Positions 24,036-31,123 of a stretch of 34,295 nucleotides of DNA are shown one piece after another; within the stretch, counting starts at the first letter, position 1, and every line of letters begins with the position of its first letter. Origin of the DNA: Chloroflexota bacterium (lineage in GTDB: Bacteria > Chloroflexota > Anaerolineae > Ardenticatenales > Ardenticatenaceae); NCBI GenBank assembly GCA_003520455.1, contig DOUV01000485.1, forward strand, positions 1-34,295. The letters are read 5' to 3'. The notes beneath the pieces are model-generated. The model saw only the letters and a program-made list of their open reading frames with translations, was not told the origin of the DNA and searched no databases. Made by a program: the position numbers and the translations under genes.

Positions 24036-25607
24036 TTACACCCTGCGTTCGTACCCCTCCCAGAACTGCGCTCGCATCTTCTTCTTGTCCAACTTACCGA
24101 GATTCGTCAATGGGATGGCATCCCAGAATTCCACCGACTTCGGTGCTATCAAGCTTCCTTTCCGCTCCTTGACAAACTCAATCAGCTCGTGATCCGTAGT
24201 AGTCTGGCCTTCATGGAGCACAACAATCGCTTTGACGGCTTCACCCCACTTTTCGTGGGGAACGCCAATCACGGCCGCCTGCTTCACAGCTGGGTGTTCA
24301 AACAGGACGTCCTCGACCTCACGTGGATAGATATTGAAACCACCACTCACGATCATATCCTTCGATCTATCCACAATGTACAGGAACCCCGCTTCATCCT
24401 GTCTCGCCAGGTCCCCGGTGTACAACCAGCCATCGCGAAAGGCACTTGCGGTGGCTCCAGGGTTCTTGAAATAGCCATCCATCACGTTGATCGAACGCGT
24501 GACGATTTCGCCAACTTCTCCCACTGGAACATCGTTGCCATCAGTGTTAACCAGTCTGAGCTGAGTGGTAACAGTCGGCCGGCCACAAGAACTGAGAATC
24601 CGCTTCTCCCGGTCAGGATCAGCAACAACGTGCTCTTCCCTCGGCAGAACACTGATCACCATGGGGGCTTCGGTCTGGCCGTAGAGCTGCGTCAGAATCG
24701 GCCCAAACACGCTGAGTGCTTGTTTAAGCCGATCAGGAGCAATTGGGGCCGCACCGTAAATGATGTTGCGGAGGCTGCTCGTGTCGTACTTGTCCAGGTC
24801 AGGATAGTCCAGAAGGACGTAGATCATCGTGGGAACGACGAACGTCGCCGTCACCTTTTCTGTCTCAGTCTGTTGGAGGAAGACCTGGGGATCGAAGCGA
24901 TCAAGGATCACGCAGGTTCCCTTCCGGAGGAGAACCGGCAGCAGAAGAACGCCACCAGCGTGGGTGAGTGGGGTCATATAGGCGAAGACCTCGCCAGCCC
25001 CGAGACCCAGTTCGAGCATCTCGAGCAAGACAGAGTTCACCCAGGCCCGGTGGGACAGCATCACGCCCTTGGGGCGACCTGTTGTCCCGCCTGTGTAGTA
25101 GACACCGCAGAGGTCATCCTGGTTGGTCTCTACTCGCGGAGGCTGGGGAGGGTGGCTAGCGATGAGGGTCTGCAAGTGAACGTGCCCCGCCATGACCCGA
25201 CTCGAATCGTCACTCACGCAGATGAAGTTCTTGACCGTCTCCAAGGCGGGCATCATCTCGATGACGCGGGAAGCCATCTTCTCATGATAGATGAGGGCCA
25301 CACACTCCGAGTGGTTCATCATGTAGATGTGATCGCCCGATTGGAGCAGTACGGCCAGCGGCACTCTGGCCACACCTAACTTCGCTAACGCATATTCAGC
25401 AAAGATGTACTCGGGGCAGTTCGCCATCAACAAGGCTACCCGATCGCCTTTCCGCAACCCCATTTCATCGAACGCCTTCGCCAGGCGGTAGGCTTTCTCG
25501 CCCATCTCTTCATAGGAGATGCTTCTCCCTTGATATCGAATGGCGACACTATCTCCGTAATACGTGACACAGCGATCGTATAGGTTGCCGACGGTTGTAC
25601 TGTGCAT
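24036..25607 (-). CDS. AMP-dependent acyl-CoA synthetase (fatty-acid type)
   Basis: A 523-residue acyl-CoA synthetase. Motifs: YYTGGTTGRPKGVMLSH (170-186), NIIYGAAPI, LYGQTEAP (308-315), GWLYTGDLARQDEAGFLYIVDRSKD, GGFNIYPREVED and LGKLDKKKMR with the adenylation Lys (about K505). It is of the long-chain/medium-chain fatty acid CoA ligase type. It is the first gene of the minus-strand cluster, about 295 nt downstream of a good promoter. The start ATG 25607 is preceded by AGAGTAGGTGGGG. Two different ligases in one cluster suggest either two activation steps or two entry substrates. Confidence 0.9.
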   Translation of the reverse strand: MHSTTVGNLYDRCVTYYGDSVAIRYQGRSISYEEMGEKAYRLAKAFDEMGLRKGDRVALLMANCPEYIFAEYALAKLGVARVPLAVLLQSGDHIYMMNHSECVALIYHEKMASRVIEMMPALETVKNFICVSDDSSRVMAGHVHLQTLIASHPPQPPRVETNQDDLCGVYYTGGTTGRPKGVMLSHRAWVNSVLLEMLELGLGAGEVFAYMTPLTHAGGVLLLPVLLRKGTCVILDRFDPQVFLQQTETEKVTATFVVPTMIYVLLDYPDLDKYDTSSLRNIIYGAAPIAPDRLKQALSVFGPILTQLYGQTEAPMVISVLPREEHVVADPDREKRILSSCGRPTVTTQLRLVNTDGNDVPVGEVGEIVTRSINVMDGYFKNPGATASAFRDGWLYTGDLARQDEAGFLYIVDRSKDMIVSGGFNIYPREVEDVLFEHPAVKQAAVIGVPHEKWGEAVKAIVVLHEGQTTTDHELIEFVKERKGSLIAPKSVEFWDAIPLTNLGKLDKKKMRAQFWEGYERRV

Positions 25608-25899
25608 GGCCCCACCTACTCTGGCCCTTCACGGCTGGATACCCAGATCCAGGAAAATCCGGATGAATCACACCGGTATGCTGTTGAAAAGGAAGCGCCA
25701 TCGACCGTGGAGAGACGATCGGGGAGCGGGTAATCTTGCTGATCCTCGAGGGTGATCTGGTGGCCAGCCGGCCGTCGTGGCAGCCACCTCCGACCTCCAC
25801 AGCGATGGCCGGGCGGAAATTTCTAGAATCCAAAGGTGTGGCGATCCCGGGAGTACGGAGCACGTATACACCGTTGCTGATGGAAACTAAAAAACCCTT

Positions 25900-25917
25900 T
25901 TGGTCTTATAGTACCAA
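25900..25917. promoter_or_regulatory. Dyad over the -10 of the cluster promoter
   Basis: TTGGT (25900-25904) and ACCAA (25913-25917) form inverted arms across an 8-bp spacer that covers the -10 hexamer. Placement fits a repressor operator such as that of a TetR protein; the cluster encodes one at 16750-17331. Confidence 0.4.
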
Positions 25918-25936
25918 CATTCGTAGCGACTGTCAA
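25908..25936 (-). promoter_or_regulatory. Sigma70-type promoter for the catabolic cluster
   Basis: On the minus strand: TTGACA (25936-25931), 17-nt spacer, TACTAT (25913-25908). The -35 is perfect and the -10 matches 5 of 6. Transcription would start near 25901 and enter the ligase gene at 25607 after a long leader. Confidence 0.7.
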
Positions 25937-26139
25937 GGACCCTCAGCGGTCAGATCGTTGAAACGGTGAGAAAAACGAGAAGTTCAGCGAGAGCGGCACG
26001 AAGTGCGGGGATCAAGGGCACCGGGTACCCTGGTCTTCTCGCCCTGAGGTGTCGGCCCGGCCTTGCCGGTACAGCCTCACGAGACTGCCTGGACCTGGCT
26101 CTTCAGTGATAGGTGGGGTTACAGTGATACCAGGAATTG

Positions 26140-27333
26140 CTAGTGGGCACGGCTTTGCGGCCGAAAAAGGACGAGACTCGCGGTGTGTCCATGCAAGAAA
26201 TTCTTGCCCCCGATGGGACCGATTTCACCAGCACAGAAGAAACCCGCGAGACTCACATCGCCAAGTACTTGGCGAATCAGAGAGACGTCACCATCCGGAT
26301 GGTCATAGAGCCGCGTCCCGCGGCCGTTACATGAAAAGAGGAATGCGCCCCGGGGCGGTTCGAAGAATAACTGCGGTGTGAGCATCATTTCCAGATCTTC
26401 TTCCGCAGCCACCGCATCACGCAGATGGAACTGCACCGCCTCACCGTCCTGAATGGTATCGCCAACCGCAATGGCGCCGCTCTCCGGATCAACCCCCATC
26501 ACGCTGCGAATCAAGAAGTCGCCGCGGCCCAATGTCTCTTGATGCGGATCGATCGCCCGGCCAATCAAGAGGCCGTTCTTCAACAGCGCTCGATCTTCTT
26601 CTCCAAGCTGGGCAACGACTTCTTGAATCCGCACGAGGGGAGGCGTGCCGTCAAGACTCAAAATCACATTTTCCCGCGCGGCGGAGACGGTGAAGGTGCG
26701 ACCAATGGGACGGCACCCCTGTGACACAACCACGTCAACCTCCACGTCGCCCGCAAACGCGACCCCCACAGCCCCTGCCGAGAGAATGTGGTCGTTTAGA
26801 AGGAGTGCATTGCCGCCGGGCTGCGGCCACCCACTCGCCATTCCCCCAATAACCGGAACGCTGGCGTAGAAGCTATTAAAGGCGCCCAGCACCTCCTCCA
26901 CCGGTACCGAATAGGGATCGGCAAGCATGACGAACAACCGAGTCGCAGCCGGGGCCACAACGGCCTGGCGGAACGCCGCCGGAGAATCGAGTGTCTGGGT
27001 CCAGTCTGTCACGGGGAGTACAAATGGCACAAGATCGACATCTGGCAGATGCCCGGCGACGAGGGCGATGGCAGGTCCCCGCTCGATCTCCTGCTCCGGC
27101 CCAATCACGCCCTCAGCCGTACAGCCGAGGAGCGTCCGCGGGCTGAGAGCCTCACGGAGACCGCTCGCGACAGAGGTTGCCACGCGCCCGAAGTGGGGCG
27201 AGAGGAACGCGAGCGCGAGATCAAGCGTTTGCCCGCTCATTTGAGTTCGGATTTGGGCGGCAAGGTCGCCGGTTGCCGTCTCGATACTGTCCTCGATGGT
27301 TATTGCGGAAGCGAAGTGCATTTGATCTGCCAC
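26140..27333 (-). CDS. FIST-domain sensory protein
   Basis: A 397-residue protein with FIST_N (about 35-225) and FIST_C (about 226-370) domains. Seen: LDLALAFLSPHFG, LLGCTAEGVIGPEQEIERGPAIALVAGHLPDVDL, VPVIGGMASGWPQPGG, VSQGCRPIGRTFTVSAARENVI and FFCAGEIGPIGGKNFLHGHTASLVLF. FIST proteins are cytosolic sensor modules, thought to bind small ligands such as amino acids, often linked to kinases or chemotaxis proteins. No signal-transducing domain is fused here, and the closest kinase is 1.5 kb away on the other strand. The start is GTG 27333 (AAAGGCGG upstream) or ATG 27321. A promoter-like sequence precedes it. Confidence 0.85.
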   Translation of the reverse strand: MADQMHFASAITIEDSIETATGDLAAQIRTQMSGQTLDLALAFLSPHFGRVATSVASGLREALSPRTLLGCTAEGVIGPEQEIERGPAIALVAGHLPDVDLVPFVLPVTDWTQTLDSPAAFRQAVVAPAATRLFVMLADPYSVPVEEVLGAFNSFYASVPVIGGMASGWPQPGGNALLLNDHILSAGAVGVAFAGDVEVDVVVSQGCRPIGRTFTVSAARENVILSLDGTPPLVRIQEVVAQLGEEDRALLKNGLLIGRAIDPHQETLGRGDFLIRSVMGVDPESGAIAVGDTIQDGEAVQFHLRDAVAAEEDLEMMLTPQLFFEPPRGAFLFSCNGRGTRLYDHPDGDVSLIRQVLGDVSLAGFFCAGEIGPIGGKNFLHGHTASLVLFRPQSRAH

Positions 27334-27361
27334 TGCTTGACCGCCTTTCTCTGTCGAACGC

Positions 27362-27374
27362 CAGGTTCAACCTG
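27362..27374. promoter_or_regulatory. Dyad CAGGTT-C-AACCTG near FIST promoter
   Basis: A perfect 13-bp palindrome just downstream of the inferred transcription start and about 30 bp before the GTG start. Possible operator; no regulator is assigned. Confidence 0.35.
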
Positions 27375-27388
27375 ACGCGCATACTCAA

Positions 27389-27416
27389 ATTCTACAACTT
27401 CTATCCGATTTGTCTA
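27389..27416 (-). promoter_or_regulatory. Promoter-like sequence for the FIST gene
   Basis: Minus strand: TAGACA (27416-27411), 16-nt spacer, TAGAAT (27394-27389). Each hexamer matches its consensus at 5 of 6 positions. Start expected near 27382, giving about 50 nt of leader. Confidence 0.45.
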
Positions 27417-27485
27417 CAAGGTTCTCAGCCAGGCTCGTTCGATACTCGTTGCGCATCAACCGTCGGGTGCGCTCCAACTAGCTTC

Positions 27486-28244
27486 TCACAGACGGTCAAT
27501 CTCATCCAACAAGGTTTGCGCCGCGCTCCGCCGCCCAGTGACTTGCGCGAACGCGGGACCACGCGGTCCCAGGCGAAGCACGGTCCCTCCATAGATAGCC
27601 ACAGCGATCCCAGTCCAGAGGATTCCCCACACGAACGCCGGTATTCCTGTGAGCTCGGCGAGCATCGCCGCATCGTTGAGCGTGCGAGGGCCAAAGATCC
27701 AGGCCACAGGACCACCCGCCAGAATGCCGGTCCCGATGTCTACCACCGCATAGAGACAGCTGACGCTTCCTACGATGTAGAGCACCCAGTGGTGCCAGCT
27801 CGTCGGGGCCCGCAGCGCCAGCAGGATCACCGTCAGGGCGGCGAGGGCCACGTAGCCGAAGGTGAAAAGGTCGTGGGCGTAGAGCAGAGCGATGAGACCG
27901 AGCGCCGCACCCATCGCCGTGAGCAAGCCCCGGCGCACGCCTGGCCCCGCGGCGGAGAGCCTGAGCAGGGCGGCCCCCCAGAGCGAGCTGCCCAGGTAAC
28001 CGGCACTCAAGATCAGGAAGCGGTTGCCCCCGCGCGTGAAGGCGACACCCCCTTCGGACGCGAAGAGACGGAGCCGCTCGATTGAGCCGCCCGTCAGAAT
28101 CGCGGCCAACCCGTGGCTGATTTCGTGGAACAGCACGACAAAGAGCTTGAGTGGAGCGAGCAGCGCGCTCTCCCAGAGAAGAAAGACCACGACCAACGTG
28201 GCCGCCGTGACGACAAGGGGACGAGGCTCTACGCGGCGAACCAT
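27486..28244 (-). CDS. M50-like membrane metallopeptidase
   Basis: A 252-residue integral membrane protein. VVLFHEISHGLAAILTGG carries the zinc HExxH (H40, E41, H44) within a transmembrane helix, followed by SIERLRLFASEGGVAFTRGGNRFLILSAGYLGSSLWGAALL, the pattern of the M50B-like family (PF13398). About six hydrophobic segments are visible. A second Asp motif typical of classic site-2 proteases ('NxxPxxxLDG') is not seen; AAGYLG is followed by small residues instead. Proteolytic activity is inferred; related proteins are uncharacterised. ATG 28244 was chosen because AGGAG lies 6 nt upstream and similarity begins there; the frame upstream is not family-like. Confidence 0.8.
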   Translation of the reverse strand: MVRRVEPRPLVVTAATLVVVFLLWESALLAPLKLFVVLFHEISHGLAAILTGGSIERLRLFASEGGVAFTRGGNRFLILSAGYLGSSLWGAALLRLSAAGPGVRRGLLTAMGAALGLIALLYAHDLFTFGYVALAALTVILLALRAPTSWHHWVLYIVGSVSCLYAVVDIGTGILAGGPVAWIFGPRTLNDAAMLAELTGIPAFVWGILWTGIAVAIYGGTVLRLGPRGPAFAQVTGRRSAAQTLLDEIDRL

Positions 28245-28490
28245 CCGAGTCTCCTGTAGCGTTCGAACGCTTGGGCCCTTAAAGCCCGGGGGGCGGATCT
28301 CTGGCCCTGGATCGCGCCAGAACTGACTCGCAACCCACACAGCCCTCGCCACCAAGTGGCGCTGGGCGCGCCGTCCGAATTGCACCTGACCGATAGGGCT
28401 GACTCGGATTCTACCACCACCCTCACTGAACGTCTCATCGAACTCGGCACCCTCCCAGATTCCTGGATGCCCAACATGACACCCAGCCGT

Positions 28491-28515
28491 ATGACAATTG
28501 CGAGCCAATTGTCAT
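28491..28515. promoter_or_regulatory. Perfect inverted repeat, probable regulator site
   Basis: ATGACAATTG (28491-28500) and CAATTGTCAT (28506-28515) flank the 5-bp spacer CGAGC. It is AT-rich against a GC-rich background, with no T-run after it, so a protein-binding dyad is more likely than a terminator. It is centred about 45 bp upstream of the TATAAT. Confidence 0.65.
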
Positions 28516-28544
28516 CGAGCGACGAGATTTTACCCCCAACTCTC

Positions 28545-28553
28545 TGATATAAT
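28545..28553 (+). promoter_or_regulatory. Extended -10 promoter for the kinase operon
   Basis: TGATATAAT: perfect TATAAT (28548-28553) with the TGn extension. No good -35 lies 16-18 bp upstream, as is common with extended -10 promoters or activator-dependent ones. Start expected near 28560, leaving about 245 nt of leader. Confidence 0.55.
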
Positions 28554-28804
28554 GCAGGGGAGGCGGCCACAGAGAACAATTGGGCCCTGCCGTTCCATGT
28601 CCGGCCATCGGTTCGAGTCGCGCCGGTGTCAGTCCGCAACCGAGAGGACCGGCACGGTTCTCCACTCAGGCAAGTTCTCGAGACCGCAGCCTCCCGGCGC
28701 AATGACCGCCCTGGCAAAATCCGCGGTCGACCCCGCCTCACTGCAGAGGGGCTGCCAACGGAAATCCAGATCCGGCACGTAGATCTCGACGGTTAGGAGC
28801 GCCG

Positions 28805-31123
28805 ATGCTGTCCGTCTCCTCTCCCTACACCATCAATCAGCGAGTTGCTGTTACCGCTGACAAACTGCTCCCCTACGGTGTCTTCGTCCACCTCGACGAC
28901 GGCACCCGCGCCTACATTCGGCGCCGCGAGCTCTCCTGGGCCGGCGACGCAGACCCACGCACGCTGGTCCACGCCGGCCAGCGCCTCGAGGCCACCGTTC
29001 TCGATCTCGCCAGCCCCGGGCGGATCATGGAACTGAGCCTCAAAGCCACACTGGCCGACCCCTGGGAGCGCATTCGGGACGAGTTCCACGTTGGCGATGT
29101 TGTGGCCGGGACCGTCAGAAATCTCGTGCCATACGGGGCCTTTGTCGAACTGCTCCCTGGGGCCCAGGGCCTCGTCCCGCTCGATGAGTTGGGCCGCGAG
29201 CCTGTCGAGCGACCGGAACACCTGGTCTGGCTCGACGATGATGTTGAGGCGGTCGTTACCCACATCGACCTCAGACACCGGAAAATCACCCTCAGCATCC
29301 GCCAGCGCCTGAAACAGCAGGCCCGTGTCAGCGCAGTGATGAACACGCTTGCCCGCCCGAGCGATGAGACCGCGCCCCCCCAACGAACTGGGGCTCTCTC
29401 GACAGGGGGATGGGAATTGACTGACCCCGGTGGTCACGGCCGAGAAGCAGCGACAGCCGACCGTGAGGGGATCGCCCGCGTCGGTCGTGTCCTCATCGTC
29501 GATGACCACCGCGAGATCTCTGATCCCCTCGTCGCCTGGCTCCGACACCATGGCTACGTCGCCGACGCCGCGAACCAACCCGCCGACGCCCTCGGGCTCA
29601 GCAAAACCCACCAGTACGGTCTTGTCCTGATGGACCTCGACCTCTCGGACACGGACGGGCTGACCCTGATCCGCCAGATTATGAAAGCATCGGATACACT
29701 GCGCATCGCCGTGATGAGCAGCGCCGGCTGGCTGGAAGAGCGCGCCCACGAGATCGAGGCGCTGGAGGTCGTTGAGGTCTTCGTGAAACCCCTCGACCTG
29801 CGAGAGATCGACCTGCTCCTCCTGAAGATTCGCTGCGGCGGTCCTCTACCGCGCTGGCGCGTGGCACCGTCAGCCCCGCGAACAGTCGAGGAACACGAAC
29901 TCTTCGACCTGCTCGCTCCCGGCGCGGGTCGAGGCGCTTCCCTGGCGGAGCGTCTGGAGGCCGGCCTGGCACAACTGCTCGAGAGAACTCAGGCCGAGAT
30001 CGCCATCATCTTCCAACAGGACCGCACGTCCCAGGCCATTTCCATCCTGGCCACCTCTGACACAGCCACCCTCGCCCCGGAGGCGCTCTATTCCCTCCGC
30101 AGAAGTCCCGTCCGCGACGTCATCCGCGAAGGTGATCCGGTCGTCGAAAGTCATATCTCGAGGACCGCCGAAGGACGCTTTCGCAAGCTGCTCGACCTCC
30201 TTCCCTTCGAGTCCTGCATCGGGGTTCCCGTCGAAGTGGAGGGAGAAGTCCATCACGCCCTCTTCCTCTTTCACTCCAAGCCGCACGCCTTCCACCGCGA
30301 CCAGCTACGTGACGCGCTCATAAGCGCCGTGCTCTTCGCCGCCCTCCTCAACCGCGAGGCCCTCAGCCGGCGCATGCAGGAATCGAACCGACTGCTCCTC
30401 ACCGGCCAACTCGCCGCCGGTTTTGGCCACGAGATGTACAACAAAATGTCTGGCCTCGAGATTCAGCTTCGCAACCTGCAGGCGGATTACGACCGCCTGG
30501 AACGGGAGCGCTACGTCCTCACCGGGCCGGTGGAATTCAAGGAAGCCGGACACAAAATCGACCGCCTGGTCGAGGCGGCGCGCGACCTCCACGCCACAGC
30601 GGAGCTGTTCCAGCGTCTGATGCGGAGCGATGCGCCGCACGCCTCCGATGTCAACCTCGTCGTGCAGCGGGCGGCCACGCTTCTCCGTCCCATGGCGCGG
30701 CGCTGTCGGATCCAGATCCTGTTCGAGCCCGATCCCGCCCTGCCCCTGGCCCGCGGCAACGCGATCCACCTGCAGCAAGTCTTCCTGAACATCATGCTCA
30801 ACGCGATCCAACACACTGCCGTCAAATCCCGGGATAGTGGGACGCTGGAGATCACTGTCGCCTGCAACCCGCACGATCCGACCGTGCCGCTCAAGGTCCG
30901 CTTCACCGATACCGGCCCAGGTATTCACAAGCAACTGTTGGAGAAAATCTTTGCCCTCGGCTTCTCAACCCGATCCGACGGCACCGGTCTCGGGCTCTAC
31001 GTCGCCCGTAGCCTGGTGGCGTCCCTCCAGGGCCGAATCACCGTCGAGCACAGCACCATCTCCGTCGGAACCGTGTTTCTGGTTGAACTGCCGGCAGCCT
31101 CGCCGCAGGAGGAAGCTGGATGA
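28805..31123 (+). CDS. Hybrid histidine kinase with two N-terminal S1 RNA-binding-type domains
   Basis: A 772-residue protein. Two S1 motifs open it: residues about 9-80 (PYGVFVHLDDGTRAYIRR, then GQRLEATVLDL) and about 94-167 (VGDVVAGTVRNLVPYGAFVELLPGAQGLVPLDEL, then RKITLSIRQ), as in ribosomal protein S1. A receiver follows (227-343; D233/D234, phosphoacceptor D277, S305, K328), then a GAF-like domain (about 378-515), a histidine-kinase dimerisation region with H542 (AGFGHEMYNKMSG) and an HATPase (N box QQVFLNIMLNAIQH about 657-670, G1 DTGPGI about 702-707, G2 GTGLGLYV about 726-733). No membrane segment is seen, so it is cytosolic. SD TTAGGAG lies 6 nt before ATG 28805. Its stop overlaps the next start (ATGA). 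Confidence 0.88.
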   Translation: MLSVSSPYTINQRVAVTADKLLPYGVFVHLDDGTRAYIRRRELSWAGDADPRTLVHAGQRLEATVLDLASPGRIMELSLKATLADPWERIRDEFHVGDVVAGTVRNLVPYGAFVELLPGAQGLVPLDELGREPVERPEHLVWLDDDVEAVVTHIDLRHRKITLSIRQRLKQQARVSAVMNTLARPSDETAPPQRTGALSTGGWELTDPGGHGREAATADREGIARVGRVLIVDDHREISDPLVAWLRHHGYVADAANQPADALGLSKTHQYGLVLMDLDLSDTDGLTLIRQIMKASDTLRIAVMSSAGWLEERAHEIEALEVVEVFVKPLDLREIDLLLLKIRCGGPLPRWRVAPSAPRTVEEHELFDLLAPGAGRGASLAERLEAGLAQLLERTQAEIAIIFQQDRTSQAISILATSDTATLAPEALYSLRRSPVRDVIREGDPVVESHISRTAEGRFRKLLDLLPFESCIGVPVEVEGEVHHALFLFHSKPHAFHRDQLRDALISAVLFAALLNREALSRRMQESNRLLLTGQLAAGFGHEMYNKMSGLEIQLRNLQADYDRLERERYVLTGPVEFKEAGHKIDRLVEAARDLHATAELFQRLMRSDAPHASDVNLVVQRAATLLRPMARRCRIQILFEPDPALPLARGNAIHLQQVFLNIMLNAIQHTAVKSRDSGTLEITVACNPHDPTVPLKVRFTDTGPGIHKQLLEKIFALGFSTRSDGTGLGLYVARSLVASLQGRITVEHSTISVGTVFLVELPAASPQEEAG

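Larger units (their letters stand above)
25608..26139. other. Leader and promoter region of the catabolic cluster
   Basis: About 530 bp between the FIST gene end and the first ligase. It holds the promoter described separately at 25908-25936 and about 295 nt of apparent 5' leader (25901 down to 25608). I see no small reading frame with an SD in the leader and no recognised riboswitch. Right of the promoter is GC-rich spacer with no clear terminator for the FIST gene; GGGTACCC near 26025 is a minor palindrome. Confidence 0.5.
28245..28804. other. Divergent intergenic region before the kinase gene
   Basis: About 560 bp between the divergent M50 and kinase genes. It holds a perfect 10-bp-arm dyad (28491-28515) and an extended -10 (28545-28553), described separately. 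The leader from about 28560 to 28804 has no recognised reading frame or riboswitch. Other open frames here are noise-like. Confidence 0.5.

Noticed and set aside
23991..25379. 462-residue plus-strand open frame opposite the acyl-CoA synthetase
   Set aside because: Antisense to a gene with all ANL motifs; no SD or domain of its own.
28491..28515. Rho-independent terminator reading of the perfect dyad
   Set aside because: The stem is AT-rich, has no T-run on either strand, and lies just upstream of an extended -10, so an operator fits better.
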